64,000 nucleotides of DNA, from assembly GCF_018812025.1 (NCBI RefSeq), contig NC_063044.1, positions 41,650,243 through 41,714,242 on the forward strand. The letters run 5' to 3'. This document shows, piece after piece, positions 23,228-34,390 of the stretch. The notes under the pieces were generated by a model. It did not search any database. It was not told the origin of the DNA and saw only the letters and a program-made list of their open reading frames with translations. A program made the translations under genes and the position numbers. Within the stretch, counting starts at the first letter, position 1; each line of letters starts with the position of its first letter. Origin of the DNA: Megalobrama amblycephala (taxonomy: Eukaryota > Chordata > Actinopteri > Cypriniformes > Xenocyprididae).

Positions 23228-23882
23228 TCAGTCCCGAGAGCCAGGCGAATTGCCATCCTCCTCCAGTTCCCACTGAAAGTTTTGCCCTGTCATTTGGTAG
23301 AACATCATGTTAAAGGGCTTGTAGAATTTGTGCAGTCTGCGAATAACATCGGGGTCTATTTTGGGGTGAGTTCTACCCTTGGACTTGCCAAGGCAACGTG
23401 GGGTACTGCTGTCCTCTGGCTTCTTCAAGCATGGAAATCCCTTGGTTTTATTAAAATAGAAATGTTTGTCGGTAACAATGCGCTTGAGTCCCAGGAAATC
23501 CTGCACCTTTGCCATCTCGCCGGCCGGATCAACGATAAGCCGCTCTCCGCTGACAAAGTGCATCTGCGAGAGGGGGAAATACTGCATCCAGCTCTCCAGG
23601 TGAAGTGCGTAGATCCCTATTCGTAACGCGCTCCACGATGCGTCGATCAGGCCCAGCGTTCGGTTCTTGAACGCCAGCACTTCGAAGGTAGGGATCTCGG
23701 GCCTCTTGGAGAGCGTCTGAGTATAGTCCGAAATGGCTCTGGTCACCGGATTGCGGACGACTATGATTAGTTTAATGTCCCTCGCCATCGTGTGGATGCG
23801 CTTCGGTGCGCTGTTTGTCACAAAGTAGCTGGGTGTCTTCTCCATTGTGATCTGTCCCTCCAGAGTAGATGGCATCAGCTCC
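23228..23882 (-). CDS. hs3st4: Heparan sulfate glucosamine 3-O-sulfotransferase 4, last exon
   Basis: This is the C-terminal exon of a Golgi type II sulfotransferase that moves sulfate from PAPS to the 3-OH of glucosamine in heparan sulfate. It codes about 217 residues: a split codon, then [20 protein letters not shown]. Numbered from the Met at 23875, visible features are the 3'-phosphate-binding segment [18 protein letters not shown] (36-53, key R41 and S49), [16 protein letters not shown] (81-96), Cys149 and Cys161 flanking the disulfide loop, and the cofactor loop KGRTHP (166-171). Possible N-glycosylation sites are NRT (71) and NKT (142). Wording such as [21 protein letters not shown] and [16 protein letters not shown] fits HS3ST4 better than HS3ST2 or HS3ST3. 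The frame is intact to TGA at 23228-23230. Exon 1 is outside the window. I am sure of the family and fairly sure of the paralogue. Confidence 0.93.
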
Positions 23883-23932
23883 CTACAAACACCAGAAGTG
23901 AGACAAGCAAATTAGTGTGAAGCAGTTAACAT
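23883..23932 (-). other. hs3st4: Splice acceptor of the hs3st4 last exon
   Basis: Read on the minus strand, a pyrimidine-rich CTTGTCTCACTTCTGGTGTTTGTAG precedes the exon in the unspaced order ...TTTGTAG|GGAGCTGATG. The AG is at 23884-23883. A branch-point-like CACTAAT lies about 25-30 nt upstream. The acceptor sits just before the L-M-P codons, where the HS3ST family has its single coding intron. Confidence 0.85.
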
Positions 23933-24487
23933 GCCGCACCGTCTTTATCATTAAACGCAATACCCAAGGACACGGTACGTGCAAAATTGATTCAGCTAGT
24001 AAGTGGTAAATTATTTGAAATCACACGTGAAAATAACTGTTATTATCACTGGACATAATGTTGCAAGTAGGAGCGTACAGCTAATTACAGCCACGGAGTA
24101 ACATACAAGAGATAAAAGACCAAAGATGAAACGTGTACGTGTATGAGCCTGTTCGTTGTTTAATTGACTCCATCTGTGTTACTCCTGGCGCTGTTTTGGA
24201 ACTTTAATAACAAGTGCACTGCATATCATTAATACTGCTGAGCCTGAGGTATTGTTTTATCATACATTTACACAGAGTGTTACACTCCATCTCAGCAAGC
24301 CCAGCAAGGCTTTTTACAACATTCTTTTAATGTTTCATTGTGGTTGCAGTATAACATTCTAGAAATCACACAGAAACAATAAATGTAGGCTAAACAAAAT
24401 AAAAAAAAAAAATAAATCTTGTGTAAATACAAGACATGTTTTCTTTAACCTCAAAATCTCAACAAGACACACATATATATATATACA

Positions 24488-24843
24488 CAGTCAAACCAAA
24501 AATTATTAAGACATTTTTTATATTTTTGATATTTTTTTTACTAGTGGGTGCAGGACACTGTAGTTCATTTATATAAGTGAGGAAAGCAAAATAAAGTAAA
24601 CTGTGACATTATACCCAAAAAATTGTTCATACAGTGGACTACCATTAAAACTGATAAACATTTGGAACCAAAAATTATTCAGACACTCTGACCTGACCAT
24701 ATTTTGCTTAAGTGTTATGTTTTTTCTGATATCTTTCTGAGTCATATTTAATTACCATTTTTTTTTTTTTTTTACACTATAGTGAATAAACTGTATTAAT
24801 TAATGAAATGTTCAAGGTGTCTGAATAAACTTTGGTTTGACTG
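24488..24843. mobile_element. Mariner/Tc1-like MITE
   Basis: The left end CAGTCAAACCAAAAATTATT is mirrored by AATAAACTTTGGTTTGACTG. A TA lies just outside the right end (24844-24845), and the left flank reads CA (probably a mutated TA). It is about 356 bp, AT-rich, with no coding capacity. The ends and TA target fit a Tc1/mariner derivative. Confidence 0.8.
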
Positions 24844-24845
24844 TA

Positions 24846-27612
24846 TAAACAAATTGAGAGCAAACTGCAACATTTCTTGAGCATTTACAGCATTTAGTTA
24901 CATAATCTGTACATTTGAATGAAAAATTTCAAAATAAAAGCATCATCCCGCAGTTGTTAAATAAGTCATGCTAGCATGTGCTACTGTATGATTGATATTG
25001 ATTTGAACTGAAATAGATAAGATTAGGCTAATTGGTTCCAGGGCTACAACTCAGGTAGTTGAAGCGACTTAATTTTTCGGAGTAATCAACTTAAAAAATT
25101 TGCTTATTCTACAAATTATTAAGTTCCTCTAACTCAGTATAGCTTGTTGAACGTAAATTCACTCAAAGTTGTCAAAACTCAAAAAAAAAAAAAATATTGA
25201 TGCGAACTGTTGCTTTTTTTTGTTGAGCCAACACATTATCTTTTAGAGTGTAGTAAAATGTCAGTATACCTATTTGTTCTCTTGTAGTATAGTTGCAGTA
25301 CAAAAAACAAAACAATAAAAAAATAATTATAAACTAGTTGTGTACTCAAAGTGTATACTTTTACACACTAAAAAGTATACTTAAAATATTCTTTAAAAAA
25401 TATGCTTGAACTTTACTTAAGTATACTTGATTTTTGAAAGGAAATGTGCTAACAACAACATGAAAATGTTGCTGCAACATGTTAAAATGTGTTTTAAAAC
25501 ATTTTCTTCTGCCGTAGTAAGTTTATAAAATAAAATCATTATCACCGCATTTACACTGCTTAAAAAAGCATCCGATGACCTTTTTTCCTCTTCTTGCTCT
25601 GCTTTAATGTTCAAATGCCTCACTGGAAAGAAAACATATTAATTATGACATTTTCTGTCAGAAGAGATGTTTGTGCTTTGAGCGATATATCTGAGTGATT
25701 ACAGTCAGCCGTTTGTCACCGTATGAAGTATTGTGTTCAACTTTTTATCATCAAGATCAAACTGGGAGATGAATCAGTGCAAAAAGAGTCATTCATAAGT
25801 GAAGGAAATTAAATAAATATTTATCTCTGTTTTGAGCTTATATTGCAATGTGATCCATGCCTCAGGAGTGCAAAACAAATGAATATTTAGCAAGCTCTCT
25901 GCTCTATGATCTATTCATACTGATCTATTCAGTATGATCCCTCATTAAATCTCACAACAAGAATTTGACCTAAATTTATGACTACATAATTAATTTGCCT
26001 TCAGTTCTACATAACTGAGACAATATGAGACACATCAGTGCATTCAGAAAACCTTGTAACATATAAATACATATATTTCACTGAATGAATGCTAACAGAA
26101 TAAAATATAATATTAAAATGTAATTGCGGTGTTAGAGAATCTACTTTAAAACTGTAGCTTGTCAACAACGACTCTTGATAAAGTAATAAAGCTAACTTCA
26201 TTGAAGCTATTTATGGACAATATATTTATAAGATATAACTATCAGATAACACAGTTTATAAGTGCTAAAAAATCTTTTGGAGATGTATGGTTTTAAATAC
26301 ACACAGTTGGTGGTAATATAATCCTTTCTGTGGCTGCATAGACCCATCCACCCAAGGCCAAATATAAACTTTTGTTGAGCGATTTCGGCTGAATTAAAGC
26401 ATTCCAGGCTGAGGGTCTTACTTTAGGGCACAGCGGTTAAAAAGCAGGTCTTAAACTTTAGCTGAAGCCTGTCAAAATGTTCTGCAATCTTTATTATGTA
26501 ACTCTTGACATGTTTGCTTGCTCGTTGTGTTTGACCTTTTCCAGCTTTAACAGGGCGGAAAATAAATAAATAAATCTGAGTCTTTGTTAAACCTGCCAAA
26601 AAAAAAAAAAAAAAAAAAAAATCACAACTTAAACATTGTTACACACACTTTCTCAAAACTACAGAAAAAATAAACAAATTTTAAAAACTTATTGTAACTA
26701 CCTTGAACAACAACACTTGCTTTGTGCAATGACAAATACTTCTAGCGAAATAAAGAATAGGTGTTTTTAAAAAGTTATCTGTAAAGTCTTTTAATTCCAC
26801 TCCAATTGCCAACTACTGCTCCTTATTATTATCACATTTATTGTAGTCAACAACAACCAAAGCGTAAGATTTCAAGTTATTCATGCTAGCAACATATTAT
26901 CTGACAGTTAAACAAGTGAGAGATGCTCATTTTCTGCAGCAAAGGGGTGAAAATCGGAGGCATTACTGATGAAAACAGCAATAACCTTTGATAAAGGGAG
27001 TTACACTATAGATCATATGAGAGAAGATCAGCTGCTTTGTTACATTCGGTGCAGTGCCCATCTGTAATTCATCATCTTATTTACCCAACATGAAATATTT
27101 AAATGGGGTTTAAAGGTTCTGTAAATTAGATTAATTTGCAGTATGTTATGTATGCGCATTTATACAACAATTAGATCACCCATAATCGTATTTTTGACTT
27201 CTTGGATAACCATCTGTCAGTGTGCTTGTAGGGGTGGGGGAACTACAAAATACCATTTCAGATATACATTTCTGAAATGGTATTTTGAAATTGTGTTCTT
27301 CTTACATTCGTTTTGCAAAACCACCTAAAAGGTGGACAGTGATATCCACAGGCAGCACACATAGACTACTGCACTCATAATAGATTTGATACTGTATGTT
27401 GCTGCTTCATATATAATGTACTGAAGCACCTTGTACAGACGTCATTTATTATATGAATGCGAATGGATTGAGGAGTTGAAATATAGGCATTGTCCATCAT
27501 ATCCTATTAAACTGAAGTGTACCTCAGTTCACGGGTAAAATGTTGTCTAAAAACGAACAATGATATTATGTGTGTGTGTGATTTCCTTACAGCTGAAGTG
27601 TGCAAGTGTGTA
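24846..27612. other. Intronic stretch, no gene seen
   Basis: AT-rich sequence with poly-A tracts (25184-25196, 26599-26621). A 'TTTTAGAGTGTAG' end near 25240 suggests a decayed copy of the element family at 33570-34100. No credible coding frame. Confidence 0.45.
27247..27286. repeat. Perfect 16-bp hairpin
   Basis: AAAATACCATTTCAGA (27247-27262) is the exact reverse complement of TCTGAAATGGTATTTT (27271-27286), with an 8-nt loop. No flanking repeat was recognised. It may be a transposon end junction or a cruciform-prone site. Confidence 0.9.
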
Positions 27613-27616
27613 TTAA

Positions 27617-28432
27617 AGGGATAGTTCATCCAAAAATGAAAATTTTCCCATGATTTAATCACCCTCAAGCCATAGGTGTATTTGACTATCTTCTTTCAGA
27701 CGAACACAATCAGAGATATATTTAAAAATATCCTTAGTCCTCCAAGGTATAATGTGGGGCTGCGTTTTGAAGCCAAAAATAATGCATCCATCCATAAAAA
27801 AGTAATCCATACAACTCCAGTGGGTTAATAAAGGCCTTTTGAAGCGATGCATTTTTGTAAGAAAAATATCCGTATTTAAAACTTTATAAATTCAAATAAC
27901 TAGTTTCCAGCGGATGACCGCACGCATACTGCGCATGTCGATTTGCGGCAAATGACGCGATGTATGACGCAGGACATATGAGTATCGTAAGCTTTAGACG
28001 CCTCTCGCGGTTCAAACAAATAGGGCTGTGCAACAAATTTAAGTCAAAAATCAAAATCCTCAAACATTTCTTTTAAAAATCTGTGACCAGTGATTTGTTT
28101 TGCTCTATTCTCTGCGCCTCCGTGTTCGTCATTACGTTGTGCGTCAGGTCAAAGGAAAGTCTTCCGCTGCAAATCGACTTTCTGCATACGGTCGTCCGTC
28201 GGAAGCTAGTTATTTGAATTTATAAAGTTTTAAATATGGACATTTTTCTTACAAAAATGCATCGCTTCGCTTCAAAATACCTTTATTAACCCTCTGGAGT
28301 CGTATGGATTACTTTTTTTATGGATGGATGCATTTTTTTGGCTTCAAAACACAGCCCCCCATTCACAACCATTATAAACCTTGGAGGACTAAAGATATTT
28401 TAAATATATTTCTGATTGGGCTTGTCTGAAAT
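27617..28432. mobile_element. TTAA-type palindromic MITE, right end truncated
   Basis: It begins after TTAA (27613-27616) with AGGGATAGTTCATCCAAAAATG. Internal blocks face each other: TATGGATTACTTTTT-type, 'GTTTTAAATATGGACATTTT', and GAATTTATAAAGTTTT versus AAAACTTTATAAATTC near 27880-28230. The expected right end (…GGGTGAACTATCCCT-TTAA) is absent after about 28432. It is the same family as 40555-40653 and 16848-17066. Confidence 0.75.
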
Positions 28433-30790
28433 ATCAGAAAATTAATTAAACCTCATTAAATTTATTTAAAAAATACGTTGGACTAACATAACAGACAATT
28501 TAGTTTGACAAATGTAATAAAGTTAAGTAAAACATACTATAGAAAATTAAGTTGGCCTAATGTTGACCCAACTAAACTGATTTAATTTCAATGAAATACA
28601 TTTCAATTAATTTAAGTAAGGGTAATAAATTATATTTTTCTTTTTTTTTTCCTTTTTTTTTAGTGAATATTGCTGATTGTCTCAATTTCAATCTATATGT
28701 AGAGAATGTCTTCTGATGAGACAGCTGTCGCTCTCCAACAAACATGCCAATAGCACGAGCCAATCAATCATTGCATGTTGGACACATTTTAAATGAGCAT
28801 CTCTCCGGGCCGCATTTGAATTCTCCTTGTGGAACACATCAAATAGAGTACATATATCCTCCATGCACCTCAGCACACGTATACACACACTCACTCACAA
28901 GTGCCTCTGTAATTTCATTTCTATAACAGTATTGCACTTCTGATGGGTAATTTCCCAATGGATTATGCTTTTCCCAACATGCTATAGAGCTGTGGCCACT
29001 TCTAGAGCAGTAATGGGATATAAAACACATCTGTAGATAGCACAGTGACTAGAAAGAGTATTAGTTTTCATTACATTCCATCAATGTTCTACACTTCCTC
29101 AGTGCGGTAATGAATGACTAAAGATTTTTTGCCCTCTCAAGGTCTTCAGGAGTTGGCTATTTAAAGTCCACGATAAAGCATACGGGATGCCCAGGACGGG
29201 TATTTGTTTGCTTGCAAGTTGAATTAAATAAAAAAAAATAAAAAAACTTGCTGAGACCAACCAAAATGGGAAAAACCCATAATGAATCACCTTGGATTCA
29301 CCTATGTAAATCACATCTAAAGTACAGGCGCAACGAGCAGCAGGCCTCGATGTTTAATAACAACACGTCATGCTTCTCTGGACGAAACGTTCCGTCAACA
29401 GGACAGATGACTGATGCTCAAGGTAACCTTCCTCATTTAAGACAAGCACATAACCGGCCATTGTCCTCATCAAGCTCGATGCAACTCATTATATGTGTAA
29501 TTGCAAAAATATGGAGATTACGGAGGCGCGATACCTTCATTTGTGATTGAGGTCGAACTCATTTTGATTGTGAGTGAATCAGTCATGGATGGTATACATT
29601 TAAAATGTCAGAGGGAGGGAAAGGTGGAAAAGAAAACAGAATGCTGATAAACAAGCTAATTTTCCTACGTGCCGTGGATGACTCGGCTGGCCTCGCGCTC
29701 AGCTGGAACGGCGAAAAAACTGATACAAATGGTTAACAATTGCTTATGCCTGCATGAGGAGTTGCAGCATGACACGGGTCATTCGGGTGGGCAGGTAAAT
29801 ACAGCGCGAGGGGCTGAAAAGGCTTCCCTAGCCATCTGCTGTTTACCTACTCACACAAATCGCATAATATACCAGAGCTATTTATCTATAGGCCTTGCCG
29901 TGCTTGCATAACGCTTGGATAAACATGCTTAGGACAACTAGACTTAAACAAGACAAATTCCTTTGTAGCTTCGTGGATCATTTGATGAGGAGTGAATTTT
30001 TCTGCTTAATAAACAAAACAAAAGGGGAAAAAAATGCATTACGCATTGATGATTGTGTATGTTTTCATTTTATTATTTATTTACTGATTTTTTTTTACAT
30101 TTAACAGGCATTCTGCGAATGGCAGCTGAGTACACTTACGAATAAGGACTTGCAGTCTAATGAACATCATTTTTAGGGGAATGTTGCTTTCAGAGCGCAC
30201 AACTATATTGTCTCTTTGTGCTTTGAAGTTAAAAGCATTCTAATTGGCACTTGCTGTGATCTACAAGACAGAGAAAGATCCTGAGGTATTATTTTACATG
30301 GGTATTTCTCAGGTTTATCTCTAAATGCATCTTCTAAGCCACTCTCTGTCTCCAAGGCAGACATGAAAAAATCTGTGTGAACTTATACAGTAAATGCAGA
30401 GATGCCTCACCTTTTCTAAGGCATATTGTTCAATTGTTTTATTTATGTTTTTAATCTTCATTTAATGTTAATGTTTGCCACTGAACTGAATTCTGAATAG
30501 CTGTTGCTAGAATAGATGCTAAATTAAAGTTTGGATTGCAATAACTTAAATAATTGCTATGCAAAGAAATATAAAAAATCCAACTTTTGTAACTAAACAT
30601 CAATAATTACATTAATTTTGAATAATTATGCCTATTTATCTCTTCAGTAAATAATATCAAAATGAATTAGTATCATAATTAATTTTTATTTTATAGAAAT
30701 AAATTATAAATTGAACCAGAAGACTACATAATATATTGAGTAAATTAGAGCATTTCTGTCATTACACCTCTCTGAGTGTTTGGTATGGTA
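28433..30790. other. Intronic stretch with a repeat-poor block
   Basis: No coding frame is credible. The portion 29290-30020 is complex, non-repetitive and less AT-rich than its surroundings (for example CGGAGGCGCGATACC at about 29520). It is a reasonable place to look for a conserved non-coding element. Mononucleotide T follows near 30820. Confidence 0.4.
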
Positions 30791-31678
30791 TATGGGTCAA
30801 TGAAGTGACGGGTCTTTTTTTTTTTTTTTTTTGTCCAAAGGTCTTAATAATAATAAAAAAACAAAGATATAACATCCAAAGTATGTAAGGGAGTTCAACT
30901 AGATCACTTTTAATGAATCCAAAAGGTTTTAATTATATTTTGCTACATATAAATGTATTTTTAAAGATTTTGAAGTGTCAAAAGGTCATTCGGTTTAACC
31001 GTCCAAAGGCCAATACAGCCATTTAATTTGTGATTAAAATATCTTAAAATGTAATAAATGTATATATTTTTAATTCTGGCATGATTTTATATTATCATAT
31101 ATCAACATATTGCAAAATGGTACTAAAATTATGTGTAGAAGTAACTAATATAAAGGGACCATTTTGGATCAAGTCATGCATTCAATATCATGTGACAGGA
31201 TGTGACATCATTCAGACACCTGCAAATGATCACATGGTCGTGAACCAAAGTAACTAACTCTCTTTTAACTATTTGAAAAATTCATGTTTTCAGGTCATTC
31301 GGTATAACCGCTATAAAACATGGAAAATGTTGTAACATTTTAAAAACTTTTACTAAATATAAAATGTTTGATTGTCCTTTTGTTAGCATTGTTTAAAAAT
31401 ATCTTCATTCGGTATAACCCTGACAGCAACATAGTGTCGGCCCACATCTGGTCCGTGTGTAATCCACATTTACCTGATGTGGGCCGGATCTGGGCCACAC
31501 TATGTTGTTGTCTGGGAAGTGTCATTCGGTAAAACCAAAATTTTGGTTAAACCGAATGACTTTTTTGGTGACAAATTTTGTCCATCTTGTAAAAAATGAC
31601 AAAAGCATTGCTAATTGATTATAAAAAACACATCTCATTGTTAACACTTAATAAAACCTTATTTGTCAATGACCCATA
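30791..31678. mobile_element. CATTCGGT-motif element, copy 1
   Basis: The ends TATGGGTCAATGA (30791) and TCAATGACCCATA (31678) are inverted. The interior repeats a motif close to GTCATTCGGTTTAACC at 30984, 31293, 31405 and 31521, plus an inverted copy at 31545-31560. An inverted second copy of the whole element lies at 41838-42564. It is non-coding. Repeated internal motifs of this sort are often transposase-binding sites in cut-and-paste elements. Confidence 0.75.
31424..31513. mobile_element. Small nested palindrome (ACATAGTGT... ends)
   Basis: About 90 bp with facing arms 'GCAACATAGTGTCGGCCCAC' and GTGGGCC...CACACTATGTTGTTG. It is missing from the inverted copy of the host element at 41838-42564, so it was probably inserted later. 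Confidence 0.6.
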
Positions 31679-32904
31679 TGACAATGTTGATATGTTTGGT
31701 CTTGGTTGAATAAATCTGCTACGCTGCTGCTGTTGGCTATTGCTGCTGCTGCTTCTGCTGCAGACTTGCTACTGCCAGTACATACATGACATGCTGCTGT
31801 GAGGAAATAAGACATGCTGCTGCTGTACAATATAGCGTACATGAATTACCCGTAGCAGATCTATACAGGTGGAGCTGGGGAAGGTGGAGGGTTTTTGAAA
31901 GTGCGCCGCAACTGCTACAGCAAATGCTGACCAAGTATTTGAAGGTTGAGCAGCGAACTCATTGCCTACTGATACAGCAGGAACCAATCAGCAGTGCCCT
32001 ATAGAGAATGATGTGATTGTAAGCAAACTGAGTTAAGGACCTATCAGCCTGCGCCATCTAGAGTTTCATAACAGAACTTTGTATTCCAGGGCAATAGTCA
32101 TAGACCGTCTTCTACAATGGTCCATAAATGAAAGTTAATTTATTAAATATAATAAAATATATTTATATTATATATGCATTTCTATAAATATAATTTCAAA
32201 CACAGATTACTAATATCCACTGCTAAAGGTTTTTTAAACGCAACATTTACTGTGTCTATGATAGTATATTAATAGGTATTTCATACAAAAATGGCATTCT
32301 CAGCAGCATGAGTTGCCTCCTCAGACTGAGATAAATCTGCATTGTGTGCGCCCTTTATAACTCTGAATAGTTCCACACACAATGTTTCCCACAACAGCTC
32401 TGCATGTACCTCAGTTGTTTATCAAGGGGATGTAATGGCAGACTTGCCTGTTTGTTTCTGGAAAAAATGATAAGGGAGGGGCCCATGGCAGAGATTCAAG
32501 AAGAAGTCAATAACAAGAGCAAGACTTTCCTAAAAATGAGTCAGTGAGTGCAATGATGAACTGCTCCAAGACATAAAACATCCAAGCAATATGAGCATAT
32601 ATAGCATATATTCACAATATATATGTGAGTCAATCAAGTGATGAAGGTAAAATGTGTAATTTCTGCATCAACTGACAAATTTCTCTGATCTTCTTCTGGT
32701 AAGGTAAACAGTTAGCTCCGCCTCAAACTTATGCCATTGGTTGAATCAGAGTTATCATGCTGGGATGCTCAAACAAACAGAGCAATATTTTGATAGCACC
32801 AAAGAGACACAGTGTTTACGCTTTTGGTGGAATCAACCTTTGAATGGTGTATTTATTGTCATCTCTGCATATTAGTCTGAGACAATATAAAGTATTTTAA
32901 CACC
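31679..32904. other. Intronic stretch with a CTG-rich patch
   Basis: GCTGCTG-type runs occur at 31722-31762 and again near 31790 and 31816. Open frames on both strands across 31740-32000 are short and resemble nothing known. A dispersed repeat of unknown class is possible. Confidence 0.4.
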
Positions 32905-32908
32905 TTAA

Positions 32909-34302
32909 GCCTGAAGTGTACCGCCGGCGGTACACTACCCCCCGTGAAAAAAATCATAATCAAATTACTAAGCAACCACTGACAGGAATAACATATGTAT
33001 CATTTAAAGCTTAGAAACTCAGCTTTTTTCAACCATTTTGTTCAACTCCAAATGAGTGCTGATCATCCAGCTAAACCGGAGTGTACCGCCCGTGAGCGAT
33101 ACCTAGCTACATAAAAAAATAAAATAATAATAATAATCATATTTTTCAGAACTACTGCCTTGATCAACACAAAATAGGTGTCATTTGAAAGCTTAAGAGC
33201 CAATTTGATTAACTCCTAAGCAGTGCTAAGTTATTGGCTGAAAAATGAAAAACATCATACAGCTCAGATTATCGTGTGTTATATGTCATTTGAAAGGTCT
33301 CATGGAGTAAAATTCAACAAGCATACCTGTTTTGGACTTTGACTAAACTTGTGTGAGTTTTTGTACGTGAAGCCCCGCAAGACCCATATGTAAATAATAT
33401 AGAGATGCAGCATTTACAGTATGTCACATTTTTGCTTGTAACTTCATGAAACATGCTCCGACATAATTATTTACAGCACATTCTCATGAGTCCAAATTCT
33501 TCCAACATAATCCAGTAAATAAATCATGAGACAACACATAAAACCCCACAGGTGCACAGACGCTAACTACACTCTAAAAAATGCTGGGTTAAAAACAACC
33601 CAAGTTGGGTTGAAAATGGACAAACCCAGCAATTGGGTTGTTTTAACCCAGCGGTTGGGTTAAATGTTTGCCCAACGTGTTGGGTAGTTTTTATTTAACT
33701 CAACTGTTGTATAAAAATTACTGTATTGCTTGCTTAAAATGAACCCAAAATATGCTGGAAATTAACATGTATTAATATGTTTAATAAATGAGCATTTATT
33801 AATAAGATAATGAATAATAAACAATAAACATTTATTAAATTGCTTATTAATAAATGTACACCTTTTGATTATTATTGTTGCCTCTAGTAATTATGTGTCT
33901 GATTTTTAATTTCTCACCTATTTTGGATTCATTTTAAGCTAGCCATATAGTCATTTTTAATCAGTAGTTGGGTTAAATAAAACTACCCAGCAGGTTGGGC
34001 AAACATTTAACCCAACCACTGGGTTAAAACAACCCAATTGCTGGGTTTGTCCATTTTCAACCCAACTTGGGTTGTTTTTAACCAAACATTTTTTAGAGTG
34101 TAAAAACAGATGTAGCTTTCATGTGGCATTTTCGCTTATAACTTCAAGAAACAAGCATAGATCATAGAAAATGGCACATCATTACTTACAGTGGATGCTC
34201 CTGTTTGAAATGAGTCCAGAATCAACATAATCACTTGCGTCGATCACAAGATATTCCTTGTGAAGGGATGATTTTAAAAATGCCCATTGGGGATGTCAAG
34301 GG
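32909..34302. mobile_element. Putative TTAA-type element with a 20-bp perfect palindrome
   Basis: It follows TTAA (32905-32908) and begins GCCTGAAGTG. A perfect palindrome GTGTACCGCCGGCGGTACAC covers 32916-32935, and a related GTGTACCGCC recurs at 33081. A possible right end, AAGGGCTAA, is near 34302. The interior is interrupted by a TA-flanked MITE. The left end is convincing; the right end is tentative. Confidence 0.45.
33570..34100. mobile_element. TA-flanked MITE with long inverted ends (CACTCTAAAAAATGCTGGG)
   Basis: Ends of about 90 bp are inverted copies, CACTCTAAAAAATGCTGGG.../...TTTTTTAGAGTG, containing AACCCAAGTTGGGTTG and ACCCAGCAATTGGGTTG. TA duplications flank it (33568-33569 and 34101-34102). 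The family is known to me as very abundant in cyprinids. The AT-rich middle has no coding potential. Confidence 0.88.
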
Positions 34303-34390
34303 CTAAACAAAAAGGCTACCTTTGTTCCAAATGCTGTAACTTTTGATTACTTTATGCTATCACCACAATTTGAATCAGATGCAGCTCACA

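Noticed and set aside
23192..23626. 144-codon plus-strand frame opposite the hs3st4 exon
   Set aside because: Antisense shadow of a GC-rich conserved exon; no family resemblance, while the minus strand gives a clear sulfotransferase.
31722..32004. CTG-rich frames as a Q/A-rich protein or coding trinucleotide repeat
   Set aside because: Open on both strands for short distances only, with no start context, splice sites or family resemblance.
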